Assembly (NCBI GenBank): GCA_023433505.1 | Contig: JAEZCO010000015.1 | Span: 59,126 to 123,125, forward strand | From: Bacillota bacterium | GTDB lineage: Bacteria > Bacillota > Clostridia > Acetivibrionales > DTU013 | DNA: 64,000 nt | Reading direction: 5' to 3' | Shown: positions 17,766 to 25,797 of the stretch, in pieces | Layout of the letters: each line of letters opens with the position of its first letter | Numbering within the stretch: position 1 is the first letter of the stretch | The notes under the pieces: model-generated | What the model was told of the DNA's origin: nothing | Seen by the model: only the letters and a program-made list of their open reading frames with translations | The model's database searches: none | Translations under genes and position numbers: made by a program

Positions 17766-19196
17766 ATGGACGTGGAAGCTAAAAACGCTTTTCAAAGGAA
17801 TTTTCTAATATTCAATACGGAAGACGACCGGTACGAAGCCGGGCAAAAACCATCGGGACACGTCAGGATAGAGGTCAGGGATGGAAAAGGCAAGCTTTGG
17901 TCTACGGTACAGAACCTGGCTTCCCGTGACGGAAGGCTGATATATAAGCTGTATCTTGTTAAGGCGGGCAGGGAGCCAAGCGCGGCAGTATGTGCAGGTA
18001 TGTACGGCTTGCGGCAAAACACCGCAGAGCTGGAGTGGGCATTTGCACCCAATAATGTCTATGGTTCCGGTTATGGTATTTCTGAATTTGATGTTTTTGC
18101 CGTGCTGACGGAATACACGGACAGGGAAAACACCCGTATCCTTTGTCCGCTGGCAGCATACAGAAAAAAAGGGACCGAGTGGAGAAAGAAACTGGACAGC
18201 CTGATTTATGCCCAGAACAAAATGCATCAAAAGCAGCCGGGAAATGATTACATAAACCCTTACCCCAAGCCTTTGGAAGAGAATATGACGCCGGTAAAAA
18301 CGCCGGAGGCGGAGAAGTATTATCCCGAGGTGGAAAACGTAAAGCCGGAAGCAGAAAATATTTATCAGGAAGAAGAAAATACATATAATGAGGTAGTTAA
18401 AAGCAAGTTTACACCGCCGGAGACGGTTCCGGAAGAAAATCTCAATGCAATGCCCAATGCAATTCAATACAAGTATGGCATCCATATGCCGGTAGATACG
18501 ATAAACACACTGGCTCAAGATATTCCGGCGCCGATACAAACACAGCCGCAGCAGGCTCAACAGCAACCGCAGGCTGAGGCAGAGTCCCAACAACAGCCCC
18601 AGTACTATGATCAGGCCAATCAGCAGACTTTGCCCTATCAAGCACCGCAGCCGGCAGTGAATCTTGACAGCAACTGCCTTTACATGAACGGAAACATGTG
18701 CGGGATGTATGTCAATGCGGGGGGTCCCAGTCCTTGCGATAACTGCCACATTCATGCAAACACCCAGAATGTCGCTAAGGAAGAAAAGAAAGGCGATCTG
18801 GAAAAATTAAAAGAGATGCTGGGCAGGAACTTCGAGCAAAACGATCCTTTTCAAACCAGACGCAGCGATTATAAATGGTGGAAGGTTTCCAATCCCGTAA
18901 ATCTCAACAATATTTTGTATCAATGCAATATAAGATCCCCATTATTGTTCAATCCCGTGGTTATGATGGCCCATTTCAAATACAGGCACCTTGAGATAGG
19001 CGTATTTACCGACCGGGTAAGGAAGCACGAATATGTGGTCTGCGGAGTTCCCGGAATGCATATGATCGATAAGAAGCCTTTCGGAGATATGTGCAAATGG
19101 GTCCAGGTGGAAGGAAACAGGCCTAAATATGGCGGGTTTGGCTATTGGATCGTATATTTGGATCCGGCTACCGGAAAGATATTGAGTTTGAAGTAA
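17766..19196 (+). CDS. Large unknown protein: N-terminal beta domain, Gln-rich linker, C-terminal domain
   Basis: 476 residues in three parts. Residues 1-145 form a beta-rich domain (IEVRDGKGKLWSTVQNL, GRLIYKLYLVKAG). Residues about 150-300 are a low-complexity linker with PEAEN-type repeats and a Gln/Pro-rich run. Residues about 300-476 contain a four-Cys cluster (NCLYMNGNMC, PCDNCHIH) and a conserved-looking globular tail with YKWWKVSNPVNLNNILYQC and YGGFGYWIVYLDPATGKI. I believe such proteins recur in clostridia without a function (the tail resembles DUF7922). No signal peptide. The start may be the GTG at 17772, better spaced from GAGGGGG than the ATG at 17766. Confidence 0.75.
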   Translation: MDVEAKNAFQRNFLIFNTEDDRYEAGQKPSGHVRIEVRDGKGKLWSTVQNLASRDGRLIYKLYLVKAGREPSAAVCAGMYGLRQNTAELEWAFAPNNVYGSGYGISEFDVFAVLTEYTDRENTRILCPLAAYRKKGTEWRKKLDSLIYAQNKMHQKQPGNDYINPYPKPLEENMTPVKTPEAEKYYPEVENVKPEAENIYQEEENTYNEVVKSKFTPPETVPEENLNAMPNAIQYKYGIHMPVDTINTLAQDIPAPIQTQPQQAQQQPQAEAESQQQPQYYDQANQQTLPYQAPQPAVNLDSNCLYMNGNMCGMYVNAGGPSPCDNCHIHANTQNVAKEEKKGDLEKLKEMLGRNFEQNDPFQTRRSDYKWWKVSNPVNLNNILYQCNIRSPLLFNPVVMMAHFKYRHLEIGVFTDRVRKHEYVVCGVPGMHMIDKKPFGDMCKWVQVEGNRPKYGGFGYWIVYLDPATGKILSLK

Positions 19197-19260
19197 AGAT
19201 ACTCTATATAAAGGATATGCAATAGATTGTAAAGAGCACCCGGTTGTAAAAAAATCTGGT

Positions 19261-19285
19261 GTAGGGGCGGCCATTGGCCACCCCT
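19261..19285. repeat. GTAGGGGC-type hairpin (family C)
   Basis: GTAGGGGCGGCCATTGGCCA followed by CCCC: a near-perfect palindrome within the 330-bp gap before the DUF1836 gene. The CCTGCCCCTAC-like hairpins at about 7968 and 10613 appear related. No gene is seen in the rest of this gap. Confidence 0.4.
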
Positions 19286-19432
19286 TCTGTAAGGCATATG
19301 GCTTTGTGTATTTTCGCTCAAACATGCGCTAGACCAAGGTCTTCTCTTGTCAAGTCTTTTGATAAAATGTCAGATAGAAGCAATCCATTGACATTTATCG
19401 GAATAAGTAAATAAGTGGGGTGGCTGATACTA

Positions 19433-19480
19433 TTGACAGGAGTGGGCTTTGGTTATACTATAAGAGTAGAGTGACACTCT
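19433..19480 (+). promoter_or_regulatory. Promoter and palindromic operator-like site of the DUF1836 gene
   Basis: TTGACA (19433-19438), 17-bp spacer and TACTAT (19456-19461; TATACT two bases earlier is an alternative). The initially transcribed region begins with a perfect palindrome AGAGTGACACTCT (19468-19480). The placement suits a repressor site, possibly autoregulatory. Confidence 0.6.
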
Positions 19481-19525
19481 CTATTATATAGTGTAAGATA
19501 TTTCGAAATGCAGAGGTGATAACTA

Positions 19526-20104
19526 ATGCCGGAAAACATTAACAAAGACATGCTTCTCCAATTGGCCGACCAAATAATCGACAGGGACCATCAGGTGAAA
19601 ATCGCAACACTGAGTGATGAACTCACCATCTCGCAGGTAGTTAAATTCTTTGAACGCCAGGGAAGAAGCTTCACGAAAACAATGATCCAGAATTACGTAA
19701 GGGTAGGCGTATTGCCTCCTCCGGTGGATAAAAGATATTATACGAAGAACCATCTTGTCCTCCTGACTTTGATAGACAATCTCAAGGCAATTTATTCCCT
19801 GGATGAAATAAGGACGGTCCTTATACCCATCCGGAATAATCCTGACCTCTTTGAAGATGACATTATCAAAGCAACGGATGTCTACAGGAATTATATTGCG
19901 ATGCGGAAAGAAACCCTGGACCAATGGAAGAAATCCCTTCCGGATATGCTCGACAAAATCAATACTTTACTGGATGAGGATCAGGTGGCAGACAGTGAAA
20001 GGAACACAGCCGTTGCGTTCATGATTTCACTGACCATCATGGCGGATACCATTGCAATGAGGGACCTGATAGCAGAGATCAGCAGAGAGCATATCAAAAA
20101 GTGA
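19526..20104 (+). CDS. DUF1836 domain protein (MerR-like HTH regulator)
   Basis: 192 residues. The N-terminal part reads TISQVVKFFERQGRSFTKTM and VGVLPPPVDKRYYTKNHLVL, the winged-helix pattern of DUF1836, a Firmicute family related to MerR. The C-terminal part is helical and probably dimerises or senses a signal (LTIMADTIAMRDLIAEISRE). Cytoplasmic DNA-binding protein of unknown regulon. Good GAGGTGATAAC ribosome site 6 nt before the ATG. It is expressed from its own promoter with a palindrome at the start of the transcript. Confidence 0.85.
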   Translation: MPENINKDMLLQLADQIIDRDHQVKIATLSDELTISQVVKFFERQGRSFTKTMIQNYVRVGVLPPPVDKRYYTKNHLVLLTLIDNLKAIYSLDEIRTVLIPIRNNPDLFEDDIIKATDVYRNYIAMRKETLDQWKKSLPDMLDKINTLLDEDQVADSERNTAVAFMISLTIMADTIAMRDLIAEISREHIKK

Positions 20105-20351
20105 AATAAGATGTAATAGCGAGAATTATTAAGATATATGGAGATAATCCGGAATAGACGGATGTGGAGAAACAAACAATTTCCTGCTCAGGATCTATGA
20201 GGGGAGAGCGGTCTTGAAATATAATATAGAGTGTGATAATATAATATATGTTATATAAGTACGCAATACATAGAGTAAAACACAACGTTCTTATATGACA
20301 GCTGACTGCAGCCAGCAATTCCCTAATTTGATTTCACTGTGCATTTAAATA

Positions 20352-20360
20352 TGCTATAAT
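20352..20360 (+). promoter_or_regulatory. Extended -10 promoter of the nfeD-flotillin operon
   Basis: TGCTATAAT (extended -10 TGnTATAAT) with only a weak -35 (TTCACT, 16 bp upstream), about 28 bp before the nfeD start. Confidence 0.5.
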
Positions 20361-20388
20361 GAATGTGCAGTCTAAAGGAGGTTGGTAT

Positions 20389-20997
20389 ATGCTTTATGTT
20401 TTTATCGGTTGTCTCACTTTCGGAGTTGCATTTTCAGTACTCTCCCTGTTTCTTGGTTCCCACGGTCATGGAAGCTTTGAACATGGCGGAGGGGTTGACG
20501 GGCACCATGCCGGAGCGGATTCGACCGACGTGCCGTCTCCTTTAAATCCTCTGGTAATCTCAAGCGCTGTCACAGGCTTTGGCGCTGTGGGCCTTATCGC
20601 AAAAACCGGCTTTGCCATGGGAGATTTACTGAGTACGCTGGTCTCACTGGGATTTGCCGGAATCGTTGGTACCGTGATGTTTTACGGTGTAGTAAAGTTC
20701 ATGTATGGCTCTCAGTCCAATTCAGTTTTTTCATTGGCCGAGCTGGTGGATGTGGAAGCAGAAATTTTGACGCCGGTCCCGAAAAACGGCCTGGGTGAAA
20801 TAACTTATGTAATGAACGGCGTCCGGAGCAATTTGCCGGCCAGGTCCGTCACAGGGGAAGAAATTCAAAGAGGCTCGGTGGTCATCATCCGGGGAGTGGA
20901 AGGCAATACTGCCCTGGTGCAGCGCAAGATCAGCCTTGACGAGCTGAGCACCTATGAAGTTGAAGAACGCAAGAACCGCGGAAGTATTGAAAACTAA
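20389..20997 (+). CDS. NfeD-family membrane protein with His-rich loop
   Basis: 202 residues from the ATG at 20389 (AAAGGAGG 8 nt upstream; an earlier in-frame ATG at 20359 has none). Residues about 1-20, 60-85 and 88-110 are membrane helices. Between the first two lies a loop rich in His and Gly (SHGHGSFEHGGGVDGHHAGA). The C-terminal 90 residues (SLAELVDVEAEILTPVPKNG onward) form the NfeD OB-fold. NfeD proteins pair with flotillins in membrane microdomains, and the next gene is a flotillin. The His loop could bind metal; that is inference. Confidence 0.88.
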   Translation: MLYVFIGCLTFGVAFSVLSLFLGSHGHGSFEHGGGVDGHHAGADSTDVPSPLNPLVISSAVTGFGAVGLIAKTGFAMGDLLSTLVSLGFAGIVGTVMFYGVVKFMYGSQSNSVFSLAELVDVEAEILTPVPKNGLGEITYVMNGVRSNLPARSVTGEEIQRGSVVIIRGVEGNTALVQRKISLDELSTYEVEERKNRGSIEN

Positions 20998-21062
20998 TTT
21001 CAGAAGGGGATATTTCCGAAGTAAAGGGATATTTCCTATCATTTAAAAAGGAGGTTTTATTA

Positions 21063-22478
21063 ATGAATTACGGAGTTCCGATTTTAGCTGCCATTCTATT
21101 TGTTGTCGTTCTTTTTATCCTGATTTCGATTTTTGTGGGCCGGTATGTAAAGGTTGGTCCTGATGAAGCCCTGATTGTTTCAGGCCGCAGGAAAAAGCTG
21201 GCCAACGGACAGGTCGTAGGTTTCAGGATTGTGCGGGGAGGAGCGACCTTTGTATGGCCCATCCTTGAAATTTCCAAGACCATTTCCCTGAGAATCATGC
21301 CGCTGGATGTCAATTCAAGCGCATATACTTCACAGGGAGTACAGGTGACTGTGGATGGCATCGCCCAGGTAAAGATCGATTCAAGCCAGGAGGCAATCTC
21401 CACGGCAGCAGAGCAATTTCTGAGTCTGAAAGAGGAAGAAATCAAAAGGATAGCGACACAAACCCTTGAAGGACATTTGCGTTCCATCGTAGGTAACCTG
21501 ACGGTGGAGGAAATCAACCAGAACCGTGACGCCTTTGCACAAAAGGTTCAGGAACTGGCAGCAGGCGACCTTGCAAACATGGGCCTGAAAATAATATCCT
21601 TCACCATCCGGGAAATCGCAGATAAAAACGGCTACCTTGAGAGTCTTGGTAAAGCGCAGATCGCAAGGGTACAGAGGGATGCGGTCATCGGTCAGGCGGA
21701 AGCAAAAAGGGATGCCGATATTAAGAGCGCTGAGGCCATGCAGGCAGGTCAGACAGCAAAGTATCTGGCTGAGACCAAGGTTGCCGAAGCCAACAGGGAC
21801 AAGGAAATGAAGGTGGCGGACTATCAGGCTTCCATTAATGAAAGAAAAGCTGAAGCCGACCTTTCCTATGATAAAAAGAAATATGTCATTCAACAGGAAG
21901 TTGAAAAAGAAGCAATGCAGGTAGAGATCGTCAAAAAGCAAAAGGGAATCGAGCTCCAGGAGCAGGAAGCGCTCAGGAAGGAAAAAGAGCTGGATGCAAT
22001 GGTCAGGAAACCTGCAGAAGCGGAAAGGTTCAAAACCGAAATCAGCGCGGAAGCCGACAGGGTGAGGAAATCCAAGGAAGCTGAAGGCCAATCTTACGCC
22101 ATTAAAGCCGAGGGCGTGGCAAAAGCTGAAGCTATAAAAGCTGCCGGTCTCGCCGAAGCGGAAATTATCATGGCAAAAGGTGAAGCTGAAGCCGTGGCTC
22201 TTACCAAAAAGGCAGAGGCTTACAAGCTATTCAATGATGCAGCTATGGCTCAGATGGTTATCGAGAAGCTGCCGGAAATAGCCAGTGCCATAGCGCAGCC
22301 TCTTGCAAAGACGGAAAAGATCGTGATGATTGGAGATTCGGGCGCGTCGAAGATTACCAAGGACATTACCAATATTCTTGCACAGCTGCCTGAAACCGTA
22401 AAAGGCCTCACCGGCGTGGACATTACAAACATTATCAAGAATTATGCAGGTGAAGGAAAGGCAGACAGAAGCGAATAA
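21063..22478 (+). CDS. floT: Flotillin-like SPFH/band-7 protein
   Basis: 471 residues. An N-terminal membrane-inserting segment (about 6-28), the SPFH domain (VKVGPDEALIVSGRRKK through LKIISFTIREIAD) and a long Glu/Ala-rich coiled coil (about 200-400, with AKRDADIKSAEAMQAG) match FloT/YqiK flotillins, which scaffold functional membrane microdomains. The AAAAAGGAGG ribosome site is 7 nt upstream. It lies 65 bp after the nfeD gene, the usual operon, and is closed by a strong terminator. Confidence 0.93.
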   Translation: MNYGVPILAAILFVVVLFILISIFVGRYVKVGPDEALIVSGRRKKLANGQVVGFRIVRGGATFVWPILEISKTISLRIMPLDVNSSAYTSQGVQVTVDGIAQVKIDSSQEAISTAAEQFLSLKEEEIKRIATQTLEGHLRSIVGNLTVEEINQNRDAFAQKVQELAAGDLANMGLKIISFTIREIADKNGYLESLGKAQIARVQRDAVIGQAEAKRDADIKSAEAMQAGQTAKYLAETKVAEANRDKEMKVADYQASINERKAEADLSYDKKKYVIQQEVEKEAMQVEIVKKQKGIELQEQEALRKEKELDAMVRKPAEAERFKTEISAEADRVRKSKEAEGQSYAIKAEGVAKAEAIKAAGLAEAEIIMAKGEAEAVALTKKAEAYKLFNDAAMAQMVIEKLPEIASAIAQPLAKTEKIVMIGDSGASKITKDITNILAQLPETVKGLTGVDITNIIKNYAGEGKADRSE

Positions 22479-22528
22479 CGGGCAGGCCGGAAAACATGAT
22501 ATGATCAGGGAAACGGCAATAAGGAAGG

Positions 22529-22582
22529 TGCACCTCCAAAGATTGGACGAAAAGTTCCAGCTTTGGAGGTGCATTTTTTTTT
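22529..22582 (+). terminator. Strong terminator after the flotillin gene
   Basis: A 13-bp perfect stem TGCACCTCCAAAG / CTTTGGAGGTGCA, 19-nt loop, then nine T. Confidence 0.85.
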
Positions 22583-22681
22583 ATGATCTGTTAATACTTT
22601 TTTCTTTTTTACGTATTAACAATTGTACTACCTGAATGATAAATTGCGCAGTTTATTAAATTAAAAAGAAAGGAGGTACAG

Positions 22682-23269
22682 ATGGATATTGTTCAAAAAA
22701 ATGCTTATACTTATCAAAGAGAAAACACAGCGGCATTGGAAGCGATGCATATAAATGAATTTGATCAAATCTTTGATATGTACTACAAGCGTGTGTACAA
22801 GTATATCTGCTACCGCATAAACAATCAAAGCATGGCGGAGGAAATATGCAGTCAGGTTTTTGAAAAGGTTGTTTTAAAATATAATACATACTCTCCTGAA
22901 AAATCATCTTTTGAGGTATGGCTTTTTGCAATTGCACGAAACTGCCTGACAGATTATCACCGTTCCAACAAAAAAGGGATTCATCTATCTCTGGACTCCA
23001 TCCTGGATATGATATCGCCGGAGCCTTCGCCGGAAGATGAAATCATCACCGAAGATGAAAACAGGAAGCTGCTTGTCGCCCTAAGCAAGCTCAGCGGAAA
23101 AGAACGGAATATCATTTCGATGAAATTTGCCGCGGAGCTAAAAAACTCTGAAATTGCGAGCTTGCTGGGGATCAGCGGTTCCCATGTGGGAGTCGTTTTG
23201 TACAGAAGCTTGAAAAAACTTCACAAATTGCTGGATAAGGGAGGGGATGAACATGGCGGGAAAACATGA
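22682..23269 (+). CDS. Sigma-70 family (ECF-like) RNA polymerase sigma factor
   Basis: 195 residues with region 2 (FDQIFDMYYKRVYKYICYRI, SFEVWLFAIARNCLTDYHR) and region 4 (LSGKERNIISMKFAAELKNS followed by EIASLLGISGSHVGVVLYR) but no regions 1 or 3, as in ECF sigma factors. The gene overlaps the start of a single-pass membrane protein that is probably its regulator. A GTTAATAC/GTATTAAC inverted repeat (22590-22620) lies 60 bp upstream. AAGGAGGTACAG precedes the ATG. It should direct polymerase to an unidentified envelope or stress regulon. Confidence 0.9.
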   Translation: MDIVQKNAYTYQRENTAALEAMHINEFDQIFDMYYKRVYKYICYRINNQSMAEEICSQVFEKVVLKYNTYSPEKSSFEVWLFAIARNCLTDYHRSNKKGIHLSLDSILDMISPEPSPEDEIITEDENRKLLVALSKLSGKERNIISMKFAAELKNSEIASLLGISGSHVGVVLYRSLKKLHKLLDKGGDEHGGKT

Positions 23270-24080
23270 TATCAAGGAGTTCAATGAATTGTGCGGTATG
23301 CTTTCCAATGCGGACGTAAAAGAAGACCTGCATAAGGAGAAAATTCGCAATCAAATTAAATATAAAATGGAAACCGGAGCTTTACAAAAAGAATATAAGA
23401 AAAAGGGTGAAATTTATATGAAAAAGAAAAGGGTTAAATTTATTGCCGTTTTTACGGCGACGCTGGTCTGTCTGGTGGGCATATTCTCGGCAACGGCATA
23501 CGGCCAGGAAATGATCCAGAAGATATTAGCGCGCTTCCACGTAGGAAACATGACGATCACACAATATGAGAAAGAATTGCCCAAGGTTGAATCAAATGCC
23601 GGTAGTGGCAAAAGAGTTGCCAGCGAATTCAAACCACGGAATTCCAGCATTGAAGAGGCCCGTTCCGTGATGGAGGTAGATTTTGCAGTGCCCACATGGC
23701 TGCCGGACGGGTATGTATACACAAAAAGCGTACTTCATAGCAAGAATGGTGCGGAGCTGGTATATTCCAAAGGAGAAAGCCTGGTTTCCCTATTGATCAC
23801 AAAAGGCGAAAATGGGATTTCAACAGCAGGGGAAGTTAAAAGTGAAACGATAAGCGGCAATACGGTTTACTTTGCTAATGGCATTGTACTGTGGGGACAG
23901 GACGGATTGACCTACGAGCTGTATCAAATGGGTGAAAAGGACTTTGATCGTGATACTCTGGGAAAAATAATCAGCACAATGTCAACAGGAACAGTCCGCA
24001 ATGACAGATTCCAATATGATGAGGCTGACCGAAACAATCCCAAAACTGCTGAGGTAGCGGCTCAAGCAGCTGAAAAATAA
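23253..24080 (+). CDS. Membrane protein with DUF4367 domain, probable anti-sigma factor
   Basis: About 275 residues. A cytoplasmic N-terminal segment of about 50 residues is followed by one membrane helix (KFIAVFTATLVCLVGIFSAT) and an extracytoplasmic region ending in a DUF4367-type domain (FAVPTWLPDGYVYTKSVLHS, DGLTYELYQMGEKDFDRDTL). It overlaps the sigma gene by 17 bp from the ATG at 23253 (preferred over 23247 for its spacing from GAGGGG). Overlap and topology suggest an anti-sigma role; no zinc-finger ZAS motif is visible, so this is inference. Confidence 0.75.
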   Translation: MAGKHDIKEFNELCGMLSNADVKEDLHKEKIRNQIKYKMETGALQKEYKKKGEIYMKKKRVKFIAVFTATLVCLVGIFSATAYGQEMIQKILARFHVGNMTITQYEKELPKVESNAGSGKRVASEFKPRNSSIEEARSVMEVDFAVPTWLPDGYVYTKSVLHSKNGAELVYSKGESLVSLLITKGENGISTAGEVKSETISGNTVYFANGIVLWGQDGLTYELYQMGEKDFDRDTLGKIISTMSTGTVRNDRFQYDEADRNNPKTAEVAAQAAEK

Positions 24081-24099
24081 ACATATCTAAAAAATGCAG

Positions 24100-24135
24100 A
24101 AATGCGGCAGGGGACGGTTCTCCTGCCGCATTTTT
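24100..24135 (+). terminator. Terminator of the sigma/anti-sigma operon
   Basis: Stem AAATGCGGCAGG / CCTGCCGCATTT with a 10-nt loop followed by T-rich sequence. Confidence 0.8.
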
Positions 24136-24287
24136 GCGTTTCGGCGGGATGGCTTTTTCCGTTGTGGAGAAACTGAGTGAAAACAACAAAATGTACGGCA
24201 TTTCGTTCAAAATATATGTTTCTTTAGCGAAATATAGTATAATGGTTGTAACTCGAAATACCTGCCGAGAGGAAGCTGATTTTTGTT

Positions 24288-24695
24288 ATGGGGAAGAATA
24301 AGGTCGAAGTAAAAATAGCCGGTAAGGACTATACCATTGTAGGTACTGAATCCGAGGAATATATCCAGAGGGTAGGCTTATACATCGACAGGAAAATGAA
24401 CGAGGTAATGCGTTCCAACAACAAGCTGAGCACATCCATGGCTGCAGTACTTACAGCGATGAACGTGGCGGATGATTATTTCAAATGCTACGAAAGCGAA
24501 GCCCAATTGAAGAAGGAGTTAAAGAAGCTTCATGAAGAATTGAGTGAGCTGAAGGAAGAAAAGAAAAGGATTACAGAAGAAAACTCTGTCGTAAGCAGCA
24601 GCAATTCAAACCTTCAGCTTGAATTGGCCAAAAGGGAGGCCGAGCTTCGCGAGGTCAGAAATTCCCTTGATATGGCTTCCCGGTCAAGGCTTTAG
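24288..24695 (+). CDS. zapA: Cell division protein ZapA
   Basis: 135 residues. The N-terminal beta-alpha head (KVEVKIAGKDYTIVGTES, EYIQRVGLYIDRKMNEVM) is the ZapA/YshA fold, followed by a coiled coil (about 70-125, KKELKKLHEELSELKEEKK) longer than in Bacillus ZapA. ZapA bundles FtsZ filaments at the division site. GAGAGGAAG lies about 12 nt before the ATG. The gene stands alone; the U32-family gene often near it in Firmicutes is about 1 kb downstream. Confidence 0.9.
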   Translation: MGKNKVEVKIAGKDYTIVGTESEEYIQRVGLYIDRKMNEVMRSNNKLSTSMAAVLTAMNVADDYFKCYESEAQLKKELKKLHEELSELKEEKKRITEENSVVSSSNSNLQLELAKREAELREVRNSLDMASRSRL

Positions 24696-24897
24696 ATCAC
24701 ACTGTCTTTTTTATAATCCGGATATTTTTGTTGTGCGCAATTGCTAAAAGGTGCCAATGATCGCTTTTAACCGTAGAATCGATAGAGAAGCGTTTTACCG
24801 GGATACAGATTTACCTGTCCTCACAGGATTTTCGAGAAAATATCAAATTACGGACAATATTTCAAATTAAAAAATTCTACATGGAGATTATAAGACT

Positions 24898-25797
24898 ATG
24901 GCTGATAATTTTAAAATGATTTTTATATTCATTGACGGTTTCGGGATGGGTGAAAAAGATCCGGCAAAGAACCCCGTGTATGCGGCCTCTGTGCCAAACC
25001 TGGACTTTATTTTCAATAATTGCGAGGTAATTCCCACCGATGCGTCGTTGGGCGTGCCGGGACTCCCGCAAAGCGCAACCGGGCAAACTGCCATCGTTAC
25101 AGGGATAAACGCTTCGATGCTCCTGGGAAGACACTTGAATGCCCAGCCGTCGGGTACGTTAAAAAATGTAATCAACGAGGACAACCTCTTTAAAAGGCTT
25201 ATAAAGGCAGGCTATAAAGTGACCAATGCCAATGTTTACAGGCAGGAATACCTGGATAAGATGAACGACCCTGCGGAGAAAAGATATAAGCCTTCCGTTT
25301 CATCGGTGATGACCATGTCGGCGGGTCTGCCTTTCCGGATGGTTGAGGATTACAGGAACGGAAAAGGGATATATCATGACATTACAGGAAAAATTATAGT
25401 GGAAAGCGGATATGATGCCGAGATTATAACTCCGGAGGAGGCCGCCCGCAGGCTTTACTCCATCAGCAGGGAGAATGATTTCACCTTTTATGAGCATTTT
25501 ATGACCGATATTATCGGACATAAGATGGACATGGCCCTTGCCGTGGAGGAGATAGAGCTGCTGGACGCCTTTCTTGGTGCGGTGTTGAAGCTGGCCGATC
25601 CAGAGAAGGACGTTATTTTCATCACCAGTGACCATGGGAATATCGAGGATATTTCCGTGAAAACACATACGATGAATAAAGTGCCTACCATCATTATCGG
25701 GGGCGATCGTAGAAAAAGGACCGTAAAGATCCGGTCATTGCTGGATATAATGCCGGCAGTGCTTGAAATGTTTGGCTTGCAGGAGGTTTATGAATAA
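24898..25797 (+). CDS. Alkaline-phosphatase-superfamily metalloenzyme (phosphomutase-like)
   Basis: 299 residues. Metal and nucleophile motifs of the AlkP superfamily are visible: FIDGFGMG, LPQSATGQTA (candidate Ser/Thr nucleophile), FYEHFMTDIIGHKMD and TSDHGNIEDISVKTHTMNKV. It most resembles the metalloenzyme domain shared by phosphopentomutase and cofactor-independent phosphoglycerate mutase, but it is too short to hold their extra cap domain, so the substrate is unknown. GGAG lies 10 nt upstream of the ATG. The gene overlaps the following U32 gene by 8 bp, suggesting joint expression. Confidence 0.75.
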   Translation: MADNFKMIFIFIDGFGMGEKDPAKNPVYAASVPNLDFIFNNCEVIPTDASLGVPGLPQSATGQTAIVTGINASMLLGRHLNAQPSGTLKNVINEDNLFKRLIKAGYKVTNANVYRQEYLDKMNDPAEKRYKPSVSSVMTMSAGLPFRMVEDYRNGKGIYHDITGKIIVESGYDAEIITPEEAARRLYSISRENDFTFYEHFMTDIIGHKMDMALAVEEIELLDAFLGAVLKLADPEKDVIFITSDHGNIEDISVKTHTMNKVPTIIIGGDRRKRTVKIRSLLDIMPAVLEMFGLQEVYE

